Positions 1-11,757 of a stretch of DNA of 64,000 nt are shown one piece after another. The position numbers and the translations under genes were made by a program. A model generated the notes under the pieces. The model searched no databases. It was given only the letters and a program-made list of their open reading frames with translations, and was not told the origin of the DNA. Position 1 is the stretch's first letter. Each line of letters opens with the position of its first letter. The stretch spans positions 56,514 through 120,513 of the forward strand of contig JADLZK010011211.1 in the NCBI GenBank assembly GCA_015847255.1, written 5' to 3'. This stretch comes from Hyparrhenia diplandra. Lineage: Eukaryota; Streptophyta; Magnoliopsida; Poales; Poaceae.

Positions 1-2242
1 CTCTGAAGCACAGGAAATGTCCGATAGTACATGAAGCTCAACTTATAATTGGATCTAGGAGCCACATGTGACAAAATATATGGTTGCAACTTCAAATAAA
101 CTAGATCCCCAACCTCAAACTCCTTGTCACTCCTGCCTTTTTCAACCTGTGTCTTCATTCTTTGCTGAGCTCTATGCAAATGATGCTTAATCACATATGA
201 CAACAAACGCCTCTCAGTCATCCATTATGCAAATGACGCTTAATCGAAATTTGGAGAATGGAGCTTAATCTCATTGTCCAAGGCAAACAGTCTAGGAGCA
301 TGGCCATACAAAACCTCAAATGGTGACATCCCCAAGACATATGATAATTAGTGTTATACCATAACTCAGCCACAGATAACCATTTACACCATTGTGTAGG
401 GCAAGTATTCACACCACATCTCAAAAATCCCTCCAAGCATTGGTTAGGTCTATCCGTTTGATCATCACTCGGAGGATGATGTGCACTACTCATCATGAGT
501 TGAGTATCTGCCAGATTAAACAACTCCTTCCAAATGGCACTTGTGAATATTTTGTCCCTATTTGACACAATGCTTTTAGGTAGCCCATGTAACTTGTACA
601 CATGATCAATTTAAGGTTGAGCTACTGTCAATACAGAGAATGGGTGTGCCAAGGGTATAAAGTGCCCATACTTTGTGAATTTATTCACCACTACCATAGT
701 AGAGTCATACCTTTGAGATTTTGGTAGACCTTCTACGAAATCCATGCAACTAGGCTTGATCAGGAACAACTAAAGGCTAAAGCAATCCAGGTTGCTTATC
801 ATGGTCCACCTTTGCTTGCTGACACACCTAACACTTAGCTACAAATCTTGCAACATCGTCTTTCATGTGAGGCCAGGAGAACAATAGTCTGACTCTATAG
901 TAGGTTGCCCGCAGCCTTAGTGACCACCCACCTATGAATTGCTTGCAAAGACATGCTATTTAGCCAGAGTATTCGATCCCAACTATATGCTCCCTTATGT
1001 TTAATCACCCCATCCTACACTGAAAATTCCCTAGAAGGGTTATTCAAAATGGCCAAAGATTAAATGTCTTCATGATAACCCAGTTTCACCCTATCAATCC
1101 AATCAGGATTATAGAATGAAATTGCCAGTACTGAGTTTTGACGATAGCATCAACTGCCTTATTGTGGGCTCCTTGCTTATACACAAATCTTGAACTAAAG
1201 ATCCAGAAGCTTGAGCAGAGATTTTTGTTGGATTCTGGTTGTAACTCTTTGTTCAGTAAGATGCAATAAAATTTTGTGATTAGCCCTAATCAAGAACTCA
1301 GTATGTTGTAAATAAGATCTCCACTTCTCTAGAGCTATAATTATTGCCATGTATTCCTTCTCATAGGTTGACAAGGCCTAATTCTTAGGACATACAACCT
1401 TGCTTAGGTAAGCTATTGGGTGTGCATCCTGAATAAGAACAATCCTAAACCCCACCTCACTTGCATATGTTTCCAATACAAATTGCTTTTTAAAATCAGG
1501 AATGGCTGACACAGGGGCATGGGTAAGAGCAATTTTAACTTCTCAAATGTAGCTTGAGCCCTAGAAGTCCAAACAAAGGGTACCCCTTTCTTCAACAACA
1601 CAATTAGACACTTAGTGATGAAGCCATAATTTCAGATAAATTTCCTATAGTAACCTATGAGACCCAAAATCCTCTTAGGTCCTTCACATTCTTTGGCACA
1701 TGCCACTCTTGCACAACCACAATTTTTAATTTCTCAAGTAGCCACTCCTTTTCCCGAGATGACATGCCCCAAATTTTTAACCTCTTCTTGAGAAAAAGCA
1801 CATTTAGACAAATTTATAAAGAACAAATGCTTCTTAATAATTTCAAAGACCTACTTCAATAGTTCCACATGCTCTTGCAATGTCCTTGAATAAATGAGTA
1901 TATCATCCATGAATACTAGCACAACATTCCTGAGATGTTCAGCAAAGATTAGGTTCATAACACTTTGAAAGGTTACAGGAGCATTAGTCAACCCAAAAGC
2001 CATCACCGAAAACTCATAGACTATTATGAGTTTTGAAAGTTGTCTTGTGAGTATCTGCTGGATTAATGTAGATTTGGTGATATCCTGCTCTAAAATCAAG
2101 CTTTGAGAACCATTGTGCTCTAGCCAACTCATCCATGAGCTCCTCCACAAAAGGCATAGGGTTCTTGTTTTTCATAGTTTGTGCATTTAGGTGCTCAGAA
2201 TCCACATAGAACCTCCAAGATCCATCCTTCTTCTTGACTATA
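1..2242 (-). pseudogene. Decayed Ty3/gypsy pol (RT, RNase H, integrase)
   Basis: Minus-strand remains of a Ty3/gypsy polyprotein. Near 2163-2235 the reading gives VKKKDGSWRF, the conserved stretch just before the RT core. Then come FSKLDFRAGYHQI (about 2085-2130), GLTNAPVTFQ, and the catalytic variant FMDDILIYS (about 1890-1920). The RT/RNase H connection (FVWTSRAQATFEKLK) lies at 1530-1600. Integrase core sequence (HGLPKSIVSNRDKIFTS) is at about 540-600. Several frames are needed and stops are frequent, so it is non-functional. The element continues beyond the left edge. Its RT is cut at about 2240 by the LTR arm that follows. The RT type is different from the 14-kb element downstream, so it is a separate, older insertion. 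Confidence 0.85.
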
Positions 2243-3630
2243 TATTGACACTAGATTTTGGTCAACGAAGATTCAACCCAGAAATCATGGTGAACAGAAT
2301 AGACGGTCTAGGGAGATATGTTTTGCTAGAAAAAGGAAGGGTTTGTCGACTAAAATGACATCATCAAAGACCGACTAACCTAAGGAGAGAAAGATCAACT
2401 AAAAGGGTTCAACGCATCAGCAAAACCAAAAAGGTGGATACTATGGAGATCGACTAAAATGATATCATCAAAGACCGACTAACCTAAGGAGAGGAAGATC
2501 AACTAAAAGGGTTCAGCGCGTCAGCAAAACCAAAAAGGCGGATACTATGCAGATCTTGGGCTACATCAGCTCGATGGGGTGGCATTGCAGGCTCCAAACA
2601 GAAAGGGAAGATTGGAGGCCAAGGTATCTTCGATTAGGATTTATTCTCGAGATACGTGATCTGTCAGGACTCGTGTAAAGCCTCGGGCTATAAACATGGA
2701 AGCCCCACCATTGTAAAACAACACACAATTTATACAACAAAACCGGCTCCCGCCACCTATCGGGTCCTTTTAGTCGAAGTCATCGAGTTCTTCTATAGCT
2801 TCTCATGATACGCTCCACGCCGCTCATAAGTTCTAACAACCTTCGTTATATCTTACCTAGTTGTCCCGCCAGACTTTGTAATCGATGGCGGGGTAGCTTT
2901 GCTAGGGCCACTGGCCTTCTAGACAAGCCTTAACATTGGGTTATTGGCTCTATTAAATCTAGCTAAGTCTAGTAGATTCATCAAGTTACGTACCCACAAT
3001 GTTGATGCTCAGATTTGTTTATGTTTATCATATGAACACACTTCTTGCCCGATTAGATTGATTTAAGTTTTGGCCTTAGATTTATATTGATTATGATCGT
3101 CTCAATGCTTGCGTTGTCTACTTTTACCATTGATGATTGTTTTCACGTGCTTATTAGCTAGAACCTTTCAATCTAGATCGCCACGTGTTGTGGGTTCGGA
3201 CATATCTAGATGTGATTAGAGTGGACAGTTAACAGATAACTGCTGGATTACCCATGCAAAGCTCTAGTTGCACTTAGATCTGTTTGCTCATGCTTCATGG
3301 ATCCCGATTCGACTATTTTAGCCGACACGGTTAAGCTTTCATAAGTATTGCATGTATGTGGATCTATCCAGTTTGGATGCATCTGAGGTTTAGGATAGCC
3401 AGGCGTTCGACAGTCGGTTGGAATAGATCTGAGAATTCCCAATGTCTAGGTATTGAACAACACATGCATGCATTACATCTTTTATGTTCAAACGAGATTG
3501 TTCATATATTCCTCACATATGTTCATATTCATAGTATAATTTTGTTTCCCTTTTATTATATCAAGTTGCAATAGCCGGTTAAACATACACATTTGATCGG
3601 TTGTAGTAAAAAGGACCCGTCAACGCTTAT
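2243..3630 (-). repeat. Reverse-oriented LTR arm (TGTTGAC...GTCAACA family)
   Basis: Read on the minus strand, this stretch matches the LTR at 26005-27195 and the forward arm at 3634-6378. Its 3' end (plus strand 2243, tattgacaccagattttgg-like) corresponds to the end of the solo LTR at 27195. Its interior aligns inverted with about 5690-6378. The first about 250 bp of the LTR seem to be missing at the right end (about 3610-3630). It interrupts the gypsy RT at about 2240. No coding potential is seen. The exact right boundary is uncertain. Confidence 0.7.
2347..2554. repeat. 104-bp direct tandem duplication inside the LTR arm
   Basis: A block beginning cgactaaaat at 2347 is repeated from 2451 with only a few changes, giving two adjacent copies of 104 bp. 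It lies near the 3' end of the reverse LTR arm and is absent from the related LTR at 26005-27195, so it arose locally. Confidence 0.85.
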
Positions 3631-3633
3631 ATG

Positions 3634-6378
3634 TGTTGACGCAAAAAGTGGTCAGGCTCCTTGCGAACCCACTTAGGCAGGCTAAAAGGATTGAGCCTAT
3701 GAATTTCGGACGTGCCAGTCAATTTGACCTTGCAATCAACAAGGAGAAGAGAGCTTATCAGTAATTACGTAAAACTCATGAAACCGGCTAAATGCATACT
3801 TATATACAAAGCATAAACATCAAAATAGCCGCTTCGCATAAGTCTGTAGGAGATGTGTAAATAAACATGGCAAAATCCTTTACCATAACCGATCAAATGT
3901 GTATGTTTAATTGGTTTTCATAGCTTATTATAACATGAAGGGCAAAACATTCTATAAATATGAACACATAGGAGGAATATCCGAACAATCTCGCCTTTTA
4001 TATAAACAAGAAATGCATTTATATAGACCAGATCTAAATAGCAAACAAGCGTAGATTCGTCAAGACCGGGTCTAAAAGGCCGATGGTCTCAACTAGCCCT
4101 TTTCGCTGAACAAGCCAAATCTACGCTCACCGGTTGTTGGCACCTGTTATAGCATAATATTAATAGTCAACTAAACATGAAATAAGGGCGTAAAATGAAT
4201 ATCAACGTAGACTAGGGTTTTACTAACATAATTCCACGAGCTTTGGTGATTTATATCTTTTCGGGGACTTAATGGATAAATGCAGAGAAGAATGGAGAAA
4301 GTTCCGTAATATATCTCCCATACGATGACAAGACTTAACCGTGAAGTAACTCGACCCAAAATGTGGACTAAAACACTCTAGAAGACACTAGAAGATACCG
4401 TAAGAAAGGAGACAAGATTGTGCCACAAGGGGCGGGCCGCCAGCCAGGCCATTTAGGCCTACCCTAGTGTCCCGAGCCCAATCCAACCCATCTTCGTAGG
4501 TCGGTTTGTAACCGACCTTGAGGTTGTATCTACACCGTTATTGAAGGGATGGTTTGATTCAATGGTCATCGCTCATCGCCAAGGCCTATATAAGAAGACC
4601 CCCGACCCCGTGGTTAAACCCTAATTCATTCTATCTCATTCTATTCATTAACTCTCAATTGTAGAGGTGTCCCAATGTAAGGATAACTCTCTCTCGGGAT
4701 TAGTGAATCAAGTAGATTAGAAGTAGATTAGTCATGTAATTAGAGATAGATTAGCCATGTAATTAGAACTAGATTAGATCTAACTTAGATCTAATCAAGA
4801 GTAAAGGAGAGTGGAGTTATGCTCCAGTTCTGGAGATGTCTACAGAGTTTGGTATGTCTTGTATCCTTTCTTTGTAAGACTTATAATTCATATATTTATC
4901 TTCTCTATTTACTTCCATTACTTTCATATATTTGGTTAAGTATAGTTGTTATGTTATTGCATGGGATCTCCGCCAGTATTGAGGATTCTAGTTATCCATG
5001 GTAGCTAGAGTAGTAATCAATAGTGTAGACTTGGTGTCTAGGCTATAGGTTACCCGAGGTTGCGCCCAATCCCCACCGGATAGTTGTGGTAGCCCCTGGG
5101 GTGACAAACTCTGTAAGGCCTTTGTAGTCCACCACGCTCGGATTTGTGTTTCAGAGTTTTTTGGCAGCCTTCTCCCAACTACCTTCTTCCCAGTCTTTTT
5201 CGAGAGTTGGAAAGGATCCATTTGCTCCAAAGTGCATTAGTGTAATTGCTATCATAGAACCTAAGTAATAGAGAAGTACCCAGAACCTTGATCTCTCCCT
5301 TTAACCTCTTGATTAGTTTAATTATTCTTTTATAATCTTAGGTAGGTTATTATTTTATGTTTTGATATCCTTTAACAATTACCTCCTCACTATAGTCTAG
5401 TGGTTTGCTAAGTTAGTGGATACATGATTGTGACTTATTAGAATTCTTTAGTCAAAGCTTCCCCGTGGATACGATACTCTAGAATACTCATCCTAGGGAA
5501 AAGCTACAATGGTAGGTGTTCTGCGGTGCTTGCGTAATCCTTCATATTCCTTTAGCACTTAACAAATGCCAACACCGGGTCTAACGGCCGCCGGGCTTTA
5601 GTAAACCTCGTAACGTAAAGCTAGATCATCGATACCTAAAAATGACCTATACTCATGCAAGGCTCACGATATACAAAAAACAACTAAAGATGGGATGTAT
5701 GCATGTGTTCTTCGATGCCTAGACATTGGGAATCCCTGATCTACCGTAATCGACTGGCTGAATGCCCGGCTACTATAAACCTTTGGCGATCCAAGCTATG
5801 ACAAATCCACATGCATGCATCACTTGAGAGCGTTTACCATATCGGTTCAAGTCGCCGAATCGGGTCCGTGATGCGCTTACATGGCTAAACAAACCGGGTA
5901 ATCCAAGAAGTTATCTATTAGTCGCCCACCCTAACTACACATAGATGAATCGAACCCAACATAATCTATCTAGATTGATAGACTCGCCAATACGCATGTG
6001 TGAAAAACCATCCATGATAAAAGTAAGCAAATCATGCATAAAGACGATCATAAACAACATAAATCTAAGGCCAAAGTACATATCAATCTGATAGGGTAAA
6101 AGGTATGTTCATATATAAAACATAGGAAAATCCGAAAGCATGAACGTCATGGGTAGCTTAATGAATCTACTAGACTTAGCCGATCTACTAGAGCCGATAA
6201 CCAAATGCTAAGGTTGGTCCGAAGGCCGCTGGTCCTAGCAAAGCTACCTCGCATCGATTATTAGGTAACATATAACGAGGGTTGTCGACTTACGAGCGAC
6301 GCGGAGCGGATCACGAGAAGCTATGGATCGAAGAACTCGATGACACGACTAAAGGACTCGATAAGGTGGATAGACCCA
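3634..6378 (+). repeat. Forward LTR arm, interrupted by a nested solo LTR
   Basis: It begins TGTTGACGCAAAAAGTGG, the same start as the LTR at 26005, and follows that copy through about 4134. It is then interrupted by the insertion 4135-5574 and resumes at 5575. From about 5690 to 6378 it is the inverse of 2760-3490. It includes a segment of about 500 bp that the copy at 26005 lacks but the reverse arm has. After about 6378 the similarity ends, so the 3' part is lost. It is non-coding. Confidence 0.7.
4135..5574 (+). mobile_element. Nested solo LTR, TGTTGGCA...TGCCAACA, about 1440 bp
   Basis: Terminal inverted bases TGTTGGCA (4135) and TGCCAACA (ending 5574) are flanked by 5-bp direct repeats ccggt (4130-4134) and ccggg (5575-5579), one mismatch. 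The flanks join perfectly into the surrounding LTR family, as judged from the copy at 26005. A TATA-like box (TATATAA, 4587-4593) supports plus-strand LTR orientation. No internal domain or second LTR is present, so it is a solo LTR from unequal recombination. The lineage is uncertain; the 3' part resembles gypsy-type LTRs. Confidence 0.85.
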
Positions 6379-7171
6379 AATTAGGACATCTCACAGTGCC
6401 TTTACCTTATGGTTTCAAGTGAAGCTCTAATTTCACCACTTCGCCTATCTCCTTTTTGCAACATTCTTTTTCCGCTGATCGGCCCAAGCCGCTTCTTCTC
6501 GTCTTCCATGTGGCATCTCCTTTGCTGTATCCAGCCTACAATCAAAAAATAATTGCAGCTACATCAATGTAACATGCAGTACAAATCAAATCGCCATGTG
6601 ACTGGGTAGCTTCTTGAAGCATTCACTTAGCCAGTCAAGTTTCAAACACTGCAGATGCAAAGAAATAATGTATGCAATTGTGTAACAATTGACACTTTGA
6701 TGTAACAACATTCCTATGTTACTATTGTTTGATTAGGATGATACAAATTATAACACCACGTAAATGATAGAAATTTCCTACAAAGCAAAGACACATGTCG
6801 ACAAAGAGGGCCCTAGGGCGTGCTTTAGTTGCAACAAAAGCTGTGCACAAAAAATGTTTGCAAAATTTGTCTCGCATATCGGTTTTGTGCACCGAGGATT
6901 AACCAAGCAAAAGAGAAGGCTACCATTTTGGTATCTAATTGTTAGGGACAATTTGCCATTGGGGCACCAAAATCTTGCCGGTGAACACTTTTTCATCTAG
7001 TACTCACCACAACTACAGCTATCATTTGTAAACCATAAGGTCAATTGCTATGAAATTTTAACTACAAGACGATACAATAGTTATCTACAAATCATCTAAT
7101 ACTCACTTCCATAGAAAACCTTGTTAAGGGCATGATTTTATGCTCACCAAAGAACCTTAACGGACTCGATT
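6379..7171. other. Spacer with no recognisable gene
   Basis: AT-rich DNA after the LTR arm. Open frames of 72-78 codons occur on both strands at 6764-7000 but neither shows a recognisable domain or a gene-like context. I see nothing else here. Confidence 0.5.
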
Positions 7172-8581
7172 TTGTTTGGTAGGCATCCCAAGCCGATAAC
7201 CCCTACTCCGCCGGGCCTCTCGCTCCCAAGCCACCATCATAGCCGCCCTACAAATCACGTGCAAGAGGGCGGCCTCCATCTCCACCTACATCACTCGCTA
7301 TGGTTGCGGAAGTGGTCGTGGGTCGGGGGCCACCGGCCTCGCCCCTCTACGCCGGAGCAAGTGGGGACCCATTCATGGACACCACATCCAAAGAAACTAC
7401 CATGGGGGACCCGTCCTCCTTCCCTCCCGTGGAAGGTGGGTCAGGTCGACACGCTAGCAAATGTGATGAGATCGCCGCCTAACATCATCGGCACGGGCGG
7501 TGGTGCCATCGCTAGCAAGATCGCCGACTCTTTTCTCGTCGGGCACCGGTGGCGGCGACCGCTATGGCGCCGTTGTCGCCAAGATCACCTACCCCCTCTT
7601 GCCGGAACCGGGCGGCAACGCCATCGCCGCCAGAAGAACTCCCACTTCATGAGCGTTGCCGGTGACACCGCCCCTAGAAGATCGACGGCCGCCGCTTCAC
7701 GGGCCGGGGCGCCGGCGGCAGCCTTTCGATCGCCAACTCCATCAAGCGCATCGGCAAAGAAAGGTCCATGGCCTCGCGACAACTCAACTCGCTCACAATG
7801 GTGTGCTATCGCCATGGCCACATTTCAACCCCTCCGTTTAAAGATCTCGAGTCTGTATCAACCATGCCACCATGGCCCAAGAAGGACAAGTCGTTGCTTT
7901 TCGAGGCTACGCACAATATAGAACAAGATTCATATCTATGAGGAGTTGATTCGAAAAATTGCGCACAACCAAAGAACATCCGGTTCACCAAAGTGATAGG
8001 GATGATGAAGATTGTTCATGATGAGCAATCTCTCGATACTAGAGTAAGTTAAAAGGGTTGTCCTTTCTAATCATGTATATTGGAATACTTTCCTAAACAA
8101 TCACTATGAAAAAGGAGAGCCTTACGTTCCTTGATTACAAGTTGACAATTCCCTTTCTTTGTCTTGTGAAACATATGTTACAATATATGTTCTTAACCCT
8201 ATTAACATTTTTTATCGGTTGTGGAGGAGAACCGAGAAAGGGAATACTTTCAAGCATGCAATTTTATGGAGCCCTTTCTTTGCTATGATGGTTGCTCTTA
8301 TAATTTGCATGGTGTTTTTTATTGGGGATGGTATTTCAATCACACTTTTGGGTACAAGGAAGAGTTCAAGGAAAGATTATCAAAGTTTGCTATTAGTTTT
8401 GTGCATCAAATTCTAGAGGATCCCGAAATTAGAAAGGATATGGAACCGTGACGCTGAAATGGGTTACGATGCGGTACGGAGGGCGGTTGATCGGTTTTGT
8501 GTGATGGCAAAGTGGTGGATTAAAAGCAACCAAGATGAAGAACAGATCCTTTCAGCTGAGGAATTTTCTGGTATGGCTACT
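7172..8581 (+). pseudogene. Decayed gene-like region, unrecognised product
   Basis: A GC-rich block (7172-7920) is followed by AT-richer sequence. The longest frame (7172-7921, 249 codons) is proline/histidine/arginine rich and is probably not the real frame. The later part looks more protein-like: a frame at 8221-8451 contains FVHQILEDPEIRKDMEP, and after a shift the reading runs AVRRAVDRFCVMAKWWIKS (about 8475-8530) to a stop at 8581. This could be the decayed 3' end of a host or transposon-captured gene. I do not recognise the family. Frames change several times, so no intact protein is present. Confidence 0.35.
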
Positions 8582-8834
8582 TAATTTTCATTTGTTGCCC
8601 TAACTCTAATATCTTCCGCTAAGGATACATATGATGAAGGTAAAAACCTTAGTTCAACTAATTTGTGTGCTTTGTGTTGCCCTCCCGACATAGTTATTAA
8701 TGTCAAATGGTTTTACCTATCAAAAACTATAAGTGATTTATTTTTGTTGAGCAAAGAGTGATACAAGTCATAGTGGTATGTGGCTCATGTGGAATTTGTC
8801 CTTCTCATACAACTCAAAAATTGTATTTTATGTT
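8582..8834. other. Spacer with no recognisable gene
   Basis: Short AT-rich sequence between the decayed gene and the LTR-like fragment. Nothing recognised. Confidence 0.4.
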
Positions 8835-9190
8835 GAGGTGTAGGCCTTCGCTATGCCCTCACTGGGTTGTAGGCGGAGGTACCCTCCCAAACGGACGAGG
8901 ATACCCTCTCTAGTGTGAAGAATATGCTCGGGCACTAGTCTTAGACAGGAATGAGAGAGTGGGAGTGGAATCATGAAATGGTGGGAAATGTCCCCTTCTC
9001 CCTCCTCTTGGGTTCTATTTATATAGGAGGTGTGAGGCGGAAGTTTTCCATCTAACCCCTCGAGTTCACAGAATTACAAGCAGGCCCCTAGGCCTATTAC
9101 ACGCGAGCCTTTTCCTAAGGGTGGGGGTAGCACACGGTCAACCCTACCCCAACAGTAGCCCCTTAGCTACTAGGGTTTGGCAGGTACAAC
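8835..9190 (-). repeat. LTR-like promoter fragment
   Basis: On the minus strand a TATA-like box (tatataaatagaaccc, about 9010-9025) is followed by transcript-leader-like sequence that resembles the R/U5 part of grass gypsy LTRs. There are no clear TG/CA termini or target duplication, so this is a fragment and the assignment is tentative. Confidence 0.4.
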
Positions 9191-9516
9191 AAGACCTAGT
9201 CGCTAAAATAAAAAAAATGCCCAAGAGCACAAGTCCCGGATCAATCATAGTCTTTGGCGATGGGCTCTAGGAGCAGCGATATGATGAAGCCGTGATATGA
9301 CGATGACGACTTGTGAATTGCGAAGGTCGGCAACTTGGCTTCTGATCATCTTAGCTATTGTGAGGGCCTTCTCCTTGTCGGAACCAACTCTCTGCGGCTG
9401 AAGTAGCCGTAGTAGCGGAGGTCATCGTTTCAGTGGTGGTAGTGGTCGGAGGTAGATAGACGTGTATGCTGCCAAAGAAGGTCAATGATGACGCATTTGC
9501 CGAGGTGGCGATCCGC

Positions 9517-9650
9517 GTCACCGAGGTCGAAGGCTTCCCCCTTGCCGTAGTGTTAGCGAAGGTACGGTTGGTGTCATCAAGATCGAAGGCGAGCCCCTTT
9601 CCGAAATGTTGGAGAAGGTGTTACGGGTGCCATCGAGGTCAAAGGTGAAA
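9517..9650. repeat. 56-bp imperfect tandem repeat
   Basis: Units start gtcaccgaggtcgaagg (9517), gtcatcaagatcgaagg (9573) and gccatcgaggtcaaagg (about 9629), giving a period near 56 bp with many substitutions. The array ends where the Copia LTR begins. Confidence 0.6.
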
Positions 9651-9651
9651 G

Positions 9652-10883
9652 TGGGAATGTGCCCTAGAGATAATCATAGAGATGATTATATTGTGTTGTA
9701 TCCATGATATATTATATGTTCATGAATATCCATTAAAGACAACTTATATCGATTGGCAATTATGTGATTTGTTTGTGAAACTCTTTTACTTTTATGGTTA
9801 TTCTATAATTTCCCCTGATCAGAGTTCGTGTGAGAACACACATGAATACTAGATCAACACATGTATTGGTTGATGACTATGTTTCACAAGTCATGGACAT
9901 GGAGATGTCAAACTAATAGTGTGGGCACATGTATGACATGGGGATAGATTGACCCAACATGAGATGTTATTATAATCTCTTTACACGTCATGTACGTTAT
10001 GTCCTTAGACCTGAGATTGTCGTATGTACTCAAGATGTGAAACAACCTACTCAGGGACTATCAAACATTACTCTGTAACAGGGTAGCTATAAAGGTGGTT
10101 TTGGGTTTTTCAGGGAGCATGCTATGAGGCGTAGTCAATCAAGATGGGATTTGCCCCTCTCCTTGTGAGAGAGATATCACTGGACCACTCAAATAATTGG
10201 ATCAAGAAATGCATGGTCGTGCTTGAGTTAAGTGTTAACCTACAAGGTGGACCAAATATCCTGTGGCAAAGAGAATAACATGTATGTGAGTTTTGTGGTG
10301 GTTCGTCTGATATGATCATTGCGTATGCACAGGAGTTGACATGTCTTGCTAGAGGCCACCGTCCACTATTGCTCAAGTAGGAGTACTCGGGCCATGTCTA
10401 TGTGTGCGTGAGCCCATAGGGTCGCATGCACAAGGGGAAGCAGGTCTAATTCGGATTGGATCTAGTTAGACAAGGCTTAGGATTACTAATGGGCCTGCAG
10501 CTCGGGAGTCTATTAGGAACGCCTATATAAGTGAGGTGGGTGTGGGGCTAGGGTTGATCCACGCCATTTTGGCAGCCACCCTCACCCTTTCCCATTTCTC
10601 CTTGTAGACCTATAGCAGTCTGGAGGCACAATGCTACCTCCCTATACGTGTGGATACCTCCGAGGTGCTGCATTCGAAGCACAAGGACAAACCGCACGTG
10701 AAGGACGGACGTGAGAAACTGCACAGTAGTACTGTGACGCGCACATCTATGTCAAGAGAAGATGCTTTCGCTACACCTACACGTCAAGTGGTTATCATGT
10801 GATCTACTACTAGCAATAATTCCTGGTTTTTGGGGTAGAAACTTTTTGTTTTCCGGCTAGCGTAGCGTCCCCGTATTCCTTCA
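9652..10883 (+). mobile_element. Solo LTR of an Angela/BARE-like Ty1/copia element
   Basis: The start TGGGAATGTGCCCTAGAG resembles the characteristic start of Angela/BARE/WIS LTRs of grasses (established for that family). A TATA box TATATAA lies at 10524-10530, followed by a leader. The end is near the CA at 10882-10883 by analogy. No gag or pol follows, so this appears to be a solo LTR. The 5-bp flanks (gaaag / atgag) do not match convincingly, so the boundaries may be off by several bases. Confidence 0.65.
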
Positions 10884-10979
10884 ATGAGGTCTTCCTTCTT
10901 TCTTTTCTTTGCCTCCACCGGCCACCATTATTGGCGGTCACAGAGGCAAGCTACCCCCTACCCGTGGCAATGAGGTCGT

Positions 10980-11754
10980 TGTTGGGGAGGGCGACCCCGC
11001 CAGCCCAAAAAGCTCCTCGCAGTGCCTCTACGGGGGCCAAGACTTAATCTCTGTTAACAAGTCGTGGAGCCTTGCGGGATCGCAGCGCAGGACCCTCCGC
11101 CAAGACACGTACGGCGAAGCATTCACTCCTCCGTCAAGAATGGCCTCCGCAGCTAGCAATCGGCCAAGAGCGGCAGCCCCATATGCAATGGGGGGAGCCG
11201 GCGGAGGGAACTCTCCAAGGCCTTGGAGCCCAAGCAGCCAGAAAGGCTAGCGGAGGGACCCTCCCGAGTCATCCCCTCCGCCGGCGCCGGCGGCCGGCAT
11301 GGGGAAACCCTACGACCCCAAGGCGGGGGAGAAGTCACACATGTATTTCCCGCACTAACCTTTGTAGAATAGTTACTAGCTTGCCCCCGTGGGGCCTGGG
11401 GTTGTAAGTGAGTGTTCTCCTACCTACCATGTACTAAATTATAAATCAGCCCCTCGACCCCTTGTATTCCTATAAATACCCGGCACGGGCTCGTGGAATG
11501 GGATCGGTTGTTGGCCGCTTTAAGTGCCATTTACTCGTTTTTATTGCATCCACGTCTCACCTCACGCATCGCCCGACCTCCCCTTTCGGAGGCCGGGCGC
11601 TCCGATCTCCCCCGACCCTCGGCCACTCCGGCGAAGGTCGGGCGCACGGGAGGCCTTCCCGCTCCTCGTTTGTGTTCTTGACTCATCCCGTGGGAAGCCC
11701 TCGCCCCCCTTCCCGCCTCCTCCGAGCGAAGGCTGCTGGGCGGAGTGATCCCCA
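10980..11754 (+). repeat. 5' LTR of the Tat element
   Basis: Starts TGTTGGGGAGGGCGACC and matches 24251-25042 along its length. A TATA box (TATAAATA, 11471-11478) lies in the last third, followed by the leader. It ends around gatcccca (11754), a few bases before the PBS. GC content is high. Confidence 0.85.
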
Positions 11755-11757
11755 CGC

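Noticed and set aside
7172..7921. 249-codon plus ORF as a real gene
   Set aside because: Composition is proline/histidine/arginine rich with no domain, and neighbouring protein-like pieces are in other frames.
9652..10883. Exact 5-bp target duplication for the Copia LTR
   Set aside because: Flanks gaaag and atgag do not match; boundaries left approximate.
11462..11753. Met at 11462 as the gag start
   Set aside because: It lies inside the 5' LTR upstream of the PBS; the frame is open there by composition only.
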